DNA from: Treponema_I sp045631425
GTDB taxonomy: Bacteria > Spirochaetota > Spirochaetia > Treponematales > Treponemataceae
DNA length: 43,229 nt
Direction: 5' to 3'
NCBI GenBank assembly: GCA_045631425.1
Contig: JAZQUR010000063.1
Coordinates: 1 to 43,229 of the forward strand
Shown here: positions 15,317-25,200 of the stretch, piece after piece
Layout: each line of letters starts with the position of its first letter
Position numbering within the stretch: the stretch's first letter is position 1
The notes under the pieces: model-generated
Told to the model about the DNA's origin: nothing
Databases searched by the model: none
The model's input: the letters and a program-made list of their open reading frames with translations, nothing else
Translations under genes and position numbers: made by a program

Positions 15317-15910
15317 ATGAAGGTTTTTATCGTTTATTGTCACCCATCAGAAGATTCTTTTACTCGTCATGTGCGAGATGCTTTTATCAAAGGCATTGAG
15401 GATTCTGGCCACGAATATGTTTTGTCCGATTTATACAAAATGAATTTTCAAACTGATATGACAGAATCCGAGTATCTTCGGGATGCTTATTACAACGAAC
15501 AACCAAAACTCGCAGAGGATGTTTTAGCAGAACAAGAAAAAATCAATTCTAGCGATGCTATGGTTTTTATCTATCCAGTTTTTTGGACTGAAGCTCCCGC
15601 AAAACTTGTAGGCTGGTTTGACAGAGTTTGGAGTTTCGGCTTTGCTTACGGCACAAAACGCATGAAACTTTTAGACAAAGCCCTGATTTTAGCCACCACA
15701 GGAAACACAAAAAAACACTTAGAAGATTTTGGACTTTTGTACAGCATGAAAAAAGTGATGTTAGGAGACCGACTTTTCGAAAAAGTGAAACAAAGTGATT
15801 TTGTAGTTTTCGACGGAATGAGCCGTGAACTAGAATCCAGAAAAGCAAACTGGGAAAAATATTTGGAAGAAGCTTATCGCCAAGGGAAAGAGTTTTTTGA
15901 TAAAGGCTGA
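15317..15910 (+). CDS. Flavodoxin-fold NAD(P)H-dependent oxidoreductase (quinone reductase type)
   Basis: This 197-residue protein is of the Flavodoxin_2 (NQO1/MdaB/KefF-like) family. Seen: MKVFIVYCHPSEDSFTRHV (phosphate-binding loop for the flavin), the DLYKMNFQTDMT segment, and MVFIYPVFWTEAPAKLVGWFDRVWSFGFAYG, the family's flavin/quinone site, followed by LILATTGNT. It should reduce quinones or related electrophiles by two electrons using FMN/FAD in the cytoplasm, a protective reaction. It is divergent from the Crp/Fnr gene, which probably controls it. The membrane protein gene starts 4 bp after its stop, so the two likely form an operon. Confidence 0.88.
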   Translation: MKVFIVYCHPSEDSFTRHVRDAFIKGIEDSGHEYVLSDLYKMNFQTDMTESEYLRDAYYNEQPKLAEDVLAEQEKINSSDAMVFIYPVFWTEAPAKLVGWFDRVWSFGFAYGTKRMKLLDKALILATTGNTKKHLEDFGLLYSMKKVMLGDRLFEKVKQSDFVVFDGMSRELESRKANWEKYLEEAYRQGKEFFDKG

Positions 15911-15914
15911 TACA

Positions 15915-16571
15915 ATGATGAATAAAAAATTGGCTCTTTTTAACATATTTTTATTTACGAATGTTTCTTTGGGAATAATCATTTTTGTTTTTTGGACATC
16001 TAATTTAGAATGGAATAACAAAATTGCAAATATACTTTTTCCCTTTATAGTTTTTATTTTTTCAATTTTTACAATAAAATACTCAAAAAAGCATTTTGAA
16101 AAAAAGCAAAAACATAAAATGACTTACTCTAGCATTCTTTCCTTTATTGTTTCTGGATTTTATTTTTTATATTACGCCTTTTGTCTTACTTTTGGATTCC
16201 TTTTTTTTCTTTTTAGTATTAGCGAAGAACAAGACAAAGTTCTAATTCAACGAATTTCTTCACCAAACGAAATTCGTTATTGTGAAACTTATTTTTATCC
16301 TGTGGGAGCATATTCTGGAGGAACTGGACGAATAAAAACATATTGTATAAATAAGTTTTTTCCACTAGTTCGAAAAGAAGTTTACAGAGAATCAAAATCC
16401 TATTTTCCTTATGGAGATGTCACTCTTCCATATAATTTTGTTAATTGGGAAGATGATAAAACAATACTAATAAATGAATATAAGGAAATCACTAAAATTA
16501 ATATTTCACAAATTGACTTTTACATTACAAACTTTTTTAGATATATTCTCAAAAAAAAATCTAATATCTAA
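15915..16571 (+). CDS. Membrane protein of unknown function
   Basis: I do not recognise this 218-residue protein. The first ~115 residues hold about three membrane helices (FNIFLFTNVSLGIIIFVFW; ANILFPFIVFIFSIFTIKY; ILSFIVSGFYFLYYAFCL with the following GFLFFLFSI). A lysine-rich cytoplasmic loop (KKHFEKKQKHKM) and an extracytoplasmic or cytoplasmic tail with conserved-looking aromatic residues (YCETYFYPVGAYSGGTGRIKTYC) follow. The start is set at the ATG at 15915, which has AAGG eight bases upstream; the frame opens at 15897. It lies 4 bp after the oxidoreductase gene, so it may be co-expressed with it. Base composition is more AT-rich than its neighbours. Confidence 0.65.
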   Translation: MMNKKLALFNIFLFTNVSLGIIIFVFWTSNLEWNNKIANILFPFIVFIFSIFTIKYSKKHFEKKQKHKMTYSSILSFIVSGFYFLYYAFCLTFGFLFFLFSISEEQDKVLIQRISSPNEIRYCETYFYPVGAYSGGTGRIKTYCINKFFPLVRKEVYRESKSYFPYGDVTLPYNFVNWEDDKTILINEYKEITKINISQIDFYITNFFRYILKKKSNI

Positions 16572-16662
16572 TTTACAATATTAAAATAGGAGTTTCTCGT
16601 CCTCCTTGACTCACCTTTATTTAGCTTCTTCAAAAATTGTAGAACCTAAATAAAAAAAATGA

Positions 16663-16668
16663 TATAAT
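16663..16668 (+). promoter_or_regulatory. -10 hexamer TATAAT for leaderless HAD gene
   Basis: TATAAT, six T, then the ATG at 16675. There is no SD. TTGTAG at 16637-16642 could be a -35, but the 20-base spacer is long. Confidence 0.55.
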
Positions 16669-16674
16669 TTTTTT

Positions 16675-17334
16675 ATGCAAATAAACACTTTTGACTTTTC
16701 AAAAATCGCTGCCCTTTTTGATTTGGATGGCGTAATTTTAGACACAGAGAGCCAATACACAATTTTTTGGGAGCAAGTTGGCTTAGATTATCTTGGGAAA
16801 GCCGGTTTTGGAACTTTGATAAAAGGACAAACTCTCACTAACATTTTTGAAAATCACTTTCCAGATAAAAGCCAACACGGCGAAATCACTTCTCGCCTAA
16901 ATGATTTTGAAATCAACATGAATTTGCCATTTATCAAGGGTGCAAAAGATTTTATCATCCAACTAAAAAACAAAGGCGTAAAACTTGCTGTTGTTACAAG
17001 TTCCAACGAAAAGAAAATGGCAAACGTTTACAAAAAAATCCCAGACTTCACTTCTCTATTTGATAAAATCCTTACAGCAGAAATGTTTGCAAAAGGAAAA
17101 CCAGCCCCAGATTGTTATCTTTTGGGAGCAGAAGTTTTCCAAGCTGATATAAAAAACTGTGTGGTTTTTGAAGATTCTTTCCATGGATTAGAAGCAGGAC
17201 GCTCTGCTGGAATGAAAGTTGTGGGACTTGCAACCACAAATCCAAAAGAAAAAATCGCCCATTTATCTGACATTGTAATAGAAGATTTTTCACAATTTGA
17301 TATTAACATGATGGTGGATTTAATACAAAACTAA
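16675..17334 (+). CDS. HAD-superfamily phosphatase/phosphoglucomutase-like (subfamily IA)
   Basis: This 219-residue cytoplasmic HAD enzyme has motif I as ALFDLDGVILDTES with the nucleophile Asp and acid/base Asp, motif II as LAVVTSSNEKKM, the motif III Lys in GKPAPDCYLLGAE, and motif IV as VVFEDSFHGLEAGRSAGM. The four-helix cap between motifs I and II makes it a beta-phosphoglucomutase/phosphoglycolate phosphatase-like member. The exact sugar phosphate is not predictable. Apparent leaderless transcription from TATAAT is discussed in the promoter entry. It is followed 80 bp later by the outer-membrane protein gene, which has its own SD. Confidence 0.9.
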   Translation: MQINTFDFSKIAALFDLDGVILDTESQYTIFWEQVGLDYLGKAGFGTLIKGQTLTNIFENHFPDKSQHGEITSRLNDFEINMNLPFIKGAKDFIIQLKNKGVKLAVVTSSNEKKMANVYKKIPDFTSLFDKILTAEMFAKGKPAPDCYLLGAEVFQADIKNCVVFEDSFHGLEAGRSAGMKVVGLATTNPKEKIAHLSDIVIEDFSQFDINMMVDLIQN

Positions 17335-17414
17335 TCAATATTTTACTTTTAATTTTTAATAAATAATTACTTTTTCGAGATAAGATAACTTCTCAAAATC
17401 AATAAGAGGTATTT

Positions 17415-19079
17415 ATGAAAACAAATAAAAAACTTTTATCTACACTAATTATTTTACTGATTTCATCTTTTTTTGCTGCACATTCCCAAGTACTAAATGA
17501 TGCACAACTACTAAAACCGGGAAACTGGATTTATGAAGCAATGCAAGATTTGAGTACAGAAAGTCGAAAAGCAATTTTTTTGGACACACAACCAATTTCT
17601 GTTGGAGAATTAAAGTTTTATCTTTCAAAAATCAATTATGAATCCCTTTCTGAAAGCGGGAAAGCTTTATATTCCAAAGTTGAAAATTATTTGTATACAT
17701 CAAACTCTATACTATATCCAAACGACACAGGAACAAAATTATACGTAAATGTAAAATTGACTCCAGAATATTACCTTCGCACAAACAAAGAAATTCCATC
17801 CACAGCAGGAAAATATTTTGAAAGTTATCCTTTAGAAATCCCTATGATGTTTGGATTTTCTGAAAATGTTGCATTTCAATTAGACTATTTTTACGGAAAA
17901 AACCGAGATGGATATTTAAGTTTAGATACATTCACAAATATTCCATTATCTGAAGGAAATGATTTTGAATATCCTCGCTGGGCTTACGGCAATGTTGGAA
18001 ATAATTTTTCTAATTGGGGATTTTCAGCCTCCTTTGGAAAAGAAGGATTTACCATCGGGAACTCAAAACTTGGCTCTGTAATCTATAATTCAACATTTGA
18101 AACTGATTTTTATTCTGTTTTATCAGCATATTCTGAAAATGTAAAATACAATTTGATTGTATCACAGGTGGATTCAACTAGATTTTTATATTTACATAAT
18201 TTTAATATGAATCTTTTGCCAAATTTAAAATTTTCAATTACAGAAGGTGGCTTAAAAGATGGTGATTTTGAATTAAGATTTTTAAATCCTACGATGATTG
18301 TACATTCTTTCTATGCGCGAGAGGATTATTCTGATAATCAATTTTCAAAATATAGTTCATACATGGGAGTTACCCTTGAATATCAACCTATAAAAAATCT
18401 TCGCTTATATGCAATCTATGCCCAAAACGAATTACAAGCTGGTGGAGAATTAGATTCTGATTCTGGAAAATCATATCCAGACAGCGTTGGTCTTCAAACA
18501 GGTATCGATTATATTATTCCTTATAAAAATGAAAACTATTTTAAAATCAATGTTGAATCTGTTTACAATACACCTTTCTTGTACATAAAACAAAGTCCAA
18601 ATATGAGTTTTATAAAATATGAGAAAGTTTATTCTGAAGAAAGACAATATGTAAACTACCTTGGCAGTCCATTTGGATCAGATGCTTTTGCTCTAAATTT
18701 TAGTCTAGATTACAAAAATCCACAAAAATGGACAGTTGGATTTTCAAACCTATTTACAGCAAAAGGCGAAATCAACGAAAATACAATATTCAATAATTAC
18801 AAAAATGGTATTCCATTTTATTATCCAAGTATAATATATAAATATTCCGAAGATGAAGAAGAAAAAGCGGCAGCAATCGCTCTTGCCCGTTCAAAAAAAC
18901 TTACTGGTACAGTTCAATACAGAAATGATACTTCACTTTCTTTCGAATATTTTTTCAGCGACAAATTGAAAGTTGCCACAGAAGGAACATATAGTTTTAT
19001 TATCAACAACAAAAACGTCCAAGGTGATTTTAAGCAAGGCTTTGAGCTAAAATTGGCAGTTTCCTACAACTTGTTTTAA
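17415..19079 (+). CDS. Outer-membrane beta-barrel protein, possibly Wzi-like
   Basis: This 554-residue exported protein has a signal peptide (KLLSTLIILLISSFFAAHSQ, cleavage near residue 25). A ~75-residue N-terminal segment begins LLKPGNWIYEAMQDLS and is followed by many alternating strands with aromatic girdle residues (for example YNLIVSQVDSTRFLYLHNFN). The chain ends in LAVSYNLF, a terminal-Phe barrel signature recognised by the BAM complex. The arrangement recalls capsule-assembly Wzi-like barrels of about 480 residues, but I cannot prove it. The SD AGAGGT is good. The neighbours (HAD phosphatase and fructosamine-kinase-like protein) suggest sugar metabolism only loosely. Confidence 0.75.
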   Translation: MKTNKKLLSTLIILLISSFFAAHSQVLNDAQLLKPGNWIYEAMQDLSTESRKAIFLDTQPISVGELKFYLSKINYESLSESGKALYSKVENYLYTSNSILYPNDTGTKLYVNVKLTPEYYLRTNKEIPSTAGKYFESYPLEIPMMFGFSENVAFQLDYFYGKNRDGYLSLDTFTNIPLSEGNDFEYPRWAYGNVGNNFSNWGFSASFGKEGFTIGNSKLGSVIYNSTFETDFYSVLSAYSENVKYNLIVSQVDSTRFLYLHNFNMNLLPNLKFSITEGGLKDGDFELRFLNPTMIVHSFYAREDYSDNQFSKYSSYMGVTLEYQPIKNLRLYAIYAQNELQAGGELDSDSGKSYPDSVGLQTGIDYIIPYKNENYFKINVESVYNTPFLYIKQSPNMSFIKYEKVYSEERQYVNYLGSPFGSDAFALNFSLDYKNPQKWTVGFSNLFTAKGEINENTIFNNYKNGIPFYYPSIIYKYSEDEEEKAAAIALARSKKLTGTVQYRNDTSLSFEYFFSDKLKVATEGTYSFIINNKNVQGDFKQGFELKLAVSYNLF

Positions 19080-19112
19080 CAATATCTAATAGTTTTTTTA
19101 CACAAAAACTTG

Positions 19113-19118
19113 TATACT
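19113..19118 (+). promoter_or_regulatory. -10 hexamer TATACT for leaderless fructosamine-kinase-like gene
   Basis: TATACT-N6-ATG (19125), no SD. It favours the ATG over the TTG codon at 19110 in the same frame, which would lie upstream of the predicted transcript start. Confidence 0.5.
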
Positions 19119-19124
19119 AAAACC

Positions 19125-20057
19125 ATGAATCAAGAAAGCAATTTTTTTAAATCTTTAGATAGTGCAGTAAAAACTTTATACGGCGAAAATGTAAATGTAG
19201 AACGTGGCTTCAAAGTTCACGGTGGTGATATTAACAAATCCTACGGAATGCAACTTTCAAACGGCGAAGTTCTATTTATGAAAGCCAACGAAAAGCAAAA
19301 CGTAGACTTTTTCGTAAAAGAAGCCCACAACCTAAAAGCCATTAGCAAAACAAAGTCTATCCTAACACCAAAAGTACTCGGATTTGGTACAGAAAATGGC
19401 GAAGAAGTTGGATACTCCTTTTTGCTACTAAATTTTATAGAACTAGGCGATCCTGATTCAAAGTTTTGGGAAGATTTTGCAGAAAAACTTGCAAAAATGC
19501 ATAAAGCCGAAACATCATATTTTATTTCAGAAAAAGATTTTGCCAATGGTTTGATTTTCGGATTTTATGAAGATAATTACATTGGCAAAACAAAGCAAAT
19601 AAACACGCCAAAATCAACTTGGATTGAGTTTTTTAGAGATTGTCGATTAGAGCCACAAATCAAAATGGCTGAAAATCACTTTTCAGCAGAGGAACTAAAA
19701 AAAGCACAAAAGCTTTTAGACAAACTAAGTGATTTCTTGGTTGAACCAGAAGCTCCAAGCCTTTTACACGGGGATTTGTGGGCAGGAAACGTAATGTGCG
19801 ACAAATCCCCAGAAGCAGTTCTCGTAGATCCAGCTTGTTACGTAGGACATCCAGAGGCCGACATTGCCATGACAGAACTTTTCGGGGGCTTCAGTGGCAA
19901 ATTCTACGACGCATACAAAACCACAGGACTTTTACAACCAGACTATAAAGATCGCCGAGATTTGTACAACTTGTACCACATACTAAATCACTTAAACATG
20001 TTTGGAGCAAGTTATCACAAGGCGGCAGTATCAATCATTGAAAAATACGTAGATTAG
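19125..20057 (+). CDS. Fructosamine kinase-family protein
   Basis: This 310-residue protein has an aminoglycoside-phosphotransferase-like kinase fold. Seen: the N-lobe GGDINKSYGMQLSNGEVLFMKANE with the ATP-binding Lys, FLLLNFIELG at the hinge, the catalytic loop LLHGDLWAGNVMCD, and the metal-binding VDPACYVGHPEADIAMTELFGG. Members phosphorylate fructosamines or ribulosamines on glycated proteins, or free ketosamine sugars, so that the adduct is released. It is an ordinary full-length copy. It may repair glycation damage or salvage Amadori compounds. It is transcribed alone, convergent with the EAL gene. Confidence 0.88.
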   Translation: MNQESNFFKSLDSAVKTLYGENVNVERGFKVHGGDINKSYGMQLSNGEVLFMKANEKQNVDFFVKEAHNLKAISKTKSILTPKVLGFGTENGEEVGYSFLLLNFIELGDPDSKFWEDFAEKLAKMHKAETSYFISEKDFANGLIFGFYEDNYIGKTKQINTPKSTWIEFFRDCRLEPQIKMAENHFSAEELKKAQKLLDKLSDFLVEPEAPSLLHGDLWAGNVMCDKSPEAVLVDPACYVGHPEADIAMTELFGGFSGKFYDAYKTTGLLQPDYKDRRDLYNLYHILNHLNMFGASYHKAAVSIIEKYVD

Positions 20058-20112
20058 AACTTAAAATCTTCGATTCGTAAGTTTTTCAGTAATTGTTAGC
20101 AAAAGAAGGCAT

Positions 20113-20152
20113 GAAATATGAAAAAAGTCCTGTAATTGATTTTTCATATTTC
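20113..20152. terminator. Bidirectional terminator-like hairpin
   Basis: GAAATATGAAAAA (20113-20125) and TTTTTCATATTTC (20140-20152) form a perfect 13-bp stem with a 14-base loop. It sits between the convergent fructosamine-kinase-like and EAL genes. The A/T runs within the arms allow function in both directions, but the stem is GC-poor. Confidence 0.5.
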
Positions 20153-20160
20153 TACAAAAA

Positions 20161-22080
20161 CTAATTATTCTTCTCTAAAAAGGAAATTGTTTCTGCAGGA
20201 GGCAATGGTTTTGAAAAATAGAAACCTTGCAAATATTCTACACCAATTTCTTCTAAAAGTTTTTTATGCTCATCAGATTCCACACCTTCTGCCAAAACAG
20301 ACATTTCCAAATCTTTTATCATGGCAACAGTATGTTTCAAAGAGATAAAAGCTTTTGGATTCGAATCACAAGCCCAAACCAAAGATTTATCAATTTTAAC
20401 AATAGAATATGGATACTGCATAATATTTGACTGATTGCTATAACCAGTTCCAAAATCATCCAATGAAAAATTAATTCCCTGCTGATTAAAGTTCTTCATA
20501 ATTTTTTTCAAAGTTTCACTTGTATTTATGGCAGTTGTTTCTGTAATTTCAAAATCTATAAAATCATGAGGAATTTTATTTTTATCAATTATATCCATCA
20601 GACGAACATTAATATTTTCCTGCATACACTGAACAACAGATAAATTCACACTTATGCACTTTATTCCAAATCCCTCAGGATGATATTCATTTATAAATTG
20701 GCAAACTTTTTTCAAAACGATTTCACCAATCACAAGAATATCACCATTTTTCTCTGCAATGGATATAAACTGATCAGGAGGAACAAATCCAATTTTATCA
20801 TCAAACAAACGAACCAAAGCTTCCATTTTTACAAAACGTTTTTCTTTCAATGAATATATTGGCTGATAATAAACCTGAAAAGAATCATTTTTTATGGCAT
20901 TTGAAATGGCTTCAGTTATAGCTAACTCTCGATGACGTTCTTCCAAAATATCAGTTGTAACAAAGGCTACAGTTGTTTTTTTATCACGAGCAACGCCTTT
21001 CAAGGAATATTCGATTATGTCAAAAACATCTTCAACATTTTGAATATCATTTGAACTTTTTAAACAAGTGATATGAGCCCACATATTCGCATTAACATTT
21101 ATACTGCTGATATGAAAAGAGCTCTCAAAACGATTCGCAATTCTTTTGCAATAACCATCTAAATCTGGATGATTTTGAAAAACCAGTGCAAACAAACGAT
21201 TTGAAATTCTGAATACAGAACAATTTTTTTCAAATGAAAGCAAATATGATGTAATTTGCTTTATCAAAATATTTCCGTTTGATTCACCAAATTTTTTATT
21301 TATATATTTCAAACCTTCTATTTGAAGGCACAAAATAGAGAATTTTTCTTTTTTGAAAATCTTTCCTGTGATTGTTTTTTTAAATAGATTTCGATTGTAA
21401 ACTCCCGTTTGGACATCCATAAATTCAAAAGGATTTTGCATTGTCAAATAAATAAAAAACATTGTAAATGCAATTCCAATTTCCTGTAGCAAATATCGTG
21501 GAAAAATAATTTGTAACAAACTTAGGGTAATACATGTCGCAGAATACAAAAATACACAAAAACGCTGTGCAAATCCTAGAACTTTTGTATTAAAAATTAC
21601 AATTATACAACTTAAAATGATGTAATAAATTGCAATTAAAAAAGGGATAGATATTCCTACGCCTCGTACATAGTTTCCTAAATCATCATAATAAAAATAT
21701 ATGTTAGTAAGAGGATTTATTATTACTAAAACAAAATTAATAATGTATGGAACATAAATAAATGAGAACCATTTTTTACTCATTTTTCCAGTTTCATAAA
21801 CCAAGGAATATGCAAACAATGAATACAAACATGGTACAAAATTTTGTGTTATAAAATGTAACATGTTAACAAGATAATTTAGCGTTGGATAATCTGTTGA
21901 AAAATAACTTCCAGTAATAGAAGAGGCTATATCAGTAACAACTGACAAAAGAGAAACAATAAGTAATTTTTTATAAACTCTATTTGTAAAAGTTTTTAAG
22001 TTATTAAAGATCGAAAAAACAATTAAAATAGCAGATATTATAGCAAAAGCCACAATATCATAGTGTATAATCCATTGCAT
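20161..22080 (-). CDS. Membrane-bound EAL phosphodiesterase with degenerate GGDEF domain
   Basis: This 639-residue protein has about seven membrane helices in residues ~1-225, a GGDEF-fold domain (~228-385), then an EAL domain (~395-635). The GGDEF signature is lost (RISNRLFALVF), so no cyclase activity is expected; it may bind GTP or act structurally. The EAL domain keeps all visible catalytic motifs: KMEALVRL, SVNLS, FEITETT, LDDFGTGYSN, KIDKSLV, LAEGVES and LQGFYFSKP. It should therefore hydrolyse c-di-GMP to pGpG. Together with the HD-GYP protein, the window encodes two membrane-sensing c-di-GMP phosphodiesterases and no intact cyclase. The SD is GAGG. It is a single gene. Confidence 0.93.
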   Translation of the reverse strand: MQWIIHYDIVAFAIISAILIVFSIFNNLKTFTNRVYKKLLIVSLLSVVTDIASSITGSYFSTDYPTLNYLVNMLHFITQNFVPCLYSLFAYSLVYETGKMSKKWFSFIYVPYIINFVLVIINPLTNIYFYYDDLGNYVRGVGISIPFLIAIYYIILSCIIVIFNTKVLGFAQRFCVFLYSATCITLSLLQIIFPRYLLQEIGIAFTMFFIYLTMQNPFEFMDVQTGVYNRNLFKKTITGKIFKKEKFSILCLQIEGLKYINKKFGESNGNILIKQITSYLLSFEKNCSVFRISNRLFALVFQNHPDLDGYCKRIANRFESSFHISSINVNANMWAHITCLKSSNDIQNVEDVFDIIEYSLKGVARDKKTTVAFVTTDILEERHRELAITEAISNAIKNDSFQVYYQPIYSLKEKRFVKMEALVRLFDDKIGFVPPDQFISIAEKNGDILVIGEIVLKKVCQFINEYHPEGFGIKCISVNLSVVQCMQENINVRLMDIIDKNKIPHDFIDFEITETTAINTSETLKKIMKNFNQQGINFSLDDFGTGYSNQSNIMQYPYSIVKIDKSLVWACDSNPKAFISLKHTVAMIKDLEMSVLAEGVESDEHKKLLEEIGVEYLQGFYFSKPLPPAETISFLEKNN

Positions 22081-22166
22081 AAAAGCCTCGTGTATTTACG
22101 CAAAATTATAACACAGAGAATTTTATTTATCTGTAAATATATACAATCTATTAACATAATTTTACG

Positions 22167-22201
22167 AAAAAAAGGCTCTAGTTAGTCACCTAACTAGAGC
22201 C
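22167..22201 (-). terminator. Intrinsic terminator of carB
   Basis: On the minus strand, GGCTCTAGTTAG and CTAACTAGAGCC form a perfect 12-bp stem with a four-base loop (22174-22201), followed by seven T. It lies about 28 bp after the carB stop. It is one of the strongest terminators in the window. Confidence 0.93.
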
Positions 22202-22228
22202 TTTCCAAAGATTTATCTAAAATCCATG

Positions 22229-25200
22229 TTATTTAATCATTGCGTGGTAATCTTGAAGTGATTTTACACCACCTTCTCCACCGTTACCGTTTTTAACACT
22301 AGCAATACCTTGAACAGCAGCCTTTGCTCCAGCCAAAGTTGTAATGTATGCAACTTTGTATTTTAGACAAGCCTTACGGATTGTTTTTCTATCTTCTGCA
22401 TAGTTGCGTTTTGCCTTTGGTGTGTTGATAACAAGACAAACTTCCTTGTTCATAATTGAGTCAAGAACGTCTGGACGGCCAGCACCAATTTTGTTTACAA
22501 CATCACATTTGATTCCGTTTGCATTGTAGAAATCAGCAGTTCCGTCTGTAGCAAGAAGTGTAAATCCAAGTTTTTGTAGAGTTTTACCAATAAACAATAC
22601 TGTGTCTTTTTCGTTTTCTTTATCGCTTAAAGAAATCAACACTTTTTTGTTTTCCCATGCAGTTGGTGCGTGAGGTAAGTCAGCCCCAGCAGCTTCCTGT
22701 GATTTATAGAAACTTAATGCAAAGTCTTCAGCCATACCAAGAACTTCACCAGTAGAACGCATTTCAGGGCCAAGAATTGGGTCAACACCTGGGAAACGTG
22801 CCCATGGTAAAACAGCTTCTTTTGAACCGTAGTAAGGAATTACCTTGTCTTTAAGATTTAGATTTTCCAAAGATTCACCAAGCATCAATCTTGTAGCAAG
22901 ACGAGCCATTTGAGTGTTACAAACTTTAGAAACAAGTGGAACAGTTCTAGATGCACGTGGGTTTGCTTCGATTACGTAAACTTTTCCGTCTTCGATTGCG
23001 TATTGCATATTCATCAAACCACAAACTTTTAGATTTTCTGCAATTTTTCTTGTGTATTCTTTGATTGTATCAAGATTTTCTTGACTGATACTAACTGGAG
23101 GAATTACACAAGCAGAGTCACCAGAGTGAACACCAGCTAACTCAACGTGTTCCATTACAGATGGGATGTAAACTTCTTTTCCATCAGATAGAGCATCAGA
23201 TTCACATTCCAAAGCGTTTTTCAAGAAACGGTCAATCAAAAGAGGTCTGTCTGGAGTAACACCAACAGCTTTTGCAACGTATTCTTTTAGAGTTGGTTCG
23301 TCATAGATAACTTCCATACCACGACCACCCAAAACGAAAGAAGGACGAATCATAATTGGGTAACCGATTTTGTCAGCACAAGCTTTTGCTTCTTCAAAAT
23401 CGATAGCCATTCCGCTTTCTGGCATTGGGATTTCAAGTTTTTCCATCATGTGGCGGAAAATATCACGGTCTTCAGCAGCATCAATGCTGTCAATAGAAGT
23501 TCCAAGAACATTTACACCGTTTTCTTGAAGTTCACGAGCAATATTTAATGGAGTTTGTCCACCGAACTGAACAATTACACCCATTGGTTTTTCTTTTTCG
23601 TAGATTTGAAGAACATCTTCTGTTGTAACAGGTTCAAAGTAAAGTTTGTCAGATGTGTCGTAGTCTGTAGAAACTGTTTCTGGGTTACAGTTTACGATGA
23701 TTGTTTCGTATCCCATTTCTTTAAGTTGCATTGCAGCATGACAACAACAATAGTCAAATTCAATACCTTGACCAATTCTGTTAGGACCACCACCTAAAAC
23801 CATAATTTTCTTAGGATTTGTAGTTGCAACAGATTTATCTTCGCAGTTGTATGTTGAATAGTAATAATTTGCGTTTTCTACGCCACTAACTGGAACAGCA
23901 AGCCATCCTTCTTTAATTCCAAGTTCTGTACGACGTTTACGAATATCTTTTTCTGCAACTTTAAGAATTTTCGAAAGATATTTATCACTAAATCCGTCTT
24001 TTTTAGCTTTAATCAAAAGCTCATCACTTGGGATTTGTCCCATAGTTTTTAGCATTTCTTCTTCAAGTTCAACAAGTTCTTTCATTTCTTGTAAGAAGTG
24101 AATTTTAACGTGAGTGATTTCGTTTAGTTTTTCTAGAGAAACACCCTTACGGATAGCTTCATAAAGTTGGAAATAGCGTTCAGAACTAGCAGTTCTTAAC
24201 ATTTCACAAAGTTCTTCAGCAGATTTTTTGTTGAAATCCTTTGCAAAACCAAGACCTGCGCGGCCATTTTCTAGCCCACGAATAGCTTTTTGGAAAGTTT
24301 CTTTGAAAGTTTTACCAATGGCCATAACTTCACCAACAGCTTTCATAGAAGTTCCAAGACTATCTTCAACACCGCGGAATTTTTCAAAAGCCCAACGAGC
24401 AAATTTTAGTACAACGTAATCTCCGTCTGGAGCTCCACCTGGAGTATATTTATCCAAAGTTCCGTCACGCCAGTAAGGAATTTCGTCCAAAGTTAAGCCA
24501 CTTGCCAATTTTGCAGAAATCAAAGCAATAGGGAAACCTGTAGCTTTTGAAGCAAGAGCAGAAGAACGGCTTGTACGAGGGTTAATTTCGATAATAACGA
24601 TTCTGTCAGTTTTTCTGTTATAAGCGAATTGTACGTTTGTACCACCAATAACACCAATACTTTCTACAATTTTGAAAGCTTGTTCACGAAGTCTATTTTG
24701 CAAAGATTCTTCGATTGTCAAGAAAGGAGCTGCACAGAAAGAGTCTCCAGTGTGAACACCAACAGCATCAATATTTTCGATGAAACAAATTGCAACCATT
24801 TGATTTTTAGAATCACGAACAACTTCAACTTCAAGTTCTTCCCATCCTAAAATAGATTCTTCAATCAAACATTGACGAGTCATAGATAAATCAAGACCGT
24901 TTGTTACAATAGTGCGTAATTCTTCCACGTTGTAACAGAAACCGCCACCTTGTCCACCCATTGTAAAAGCAGGACGAACAACAAGAGGGAAACCAATTTG
25001 CTCAGCAATTTTTTCAGCTTCTTCTACAGTATGACAAATACCAGAACGAGGAGTATCAATTCCAAGTTTTTGCATAGTTGCTTTGAAAATCTCGCGGTCT
25101 TCACCCTTTTCAATAGCTTCAAGGTCAACACCAATAACTTTTACGCCATACTTATCCAAAATACCAGCCTTGTTCAATTCACAAGCCATATTTAGACCAG

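Noticed and set aside
20351..20400. A TTCGAATC-like word suggesting a tRNA T-loop
   Set aside because: It lies within the EAL coding sequence and no cloverleaf can be formed.
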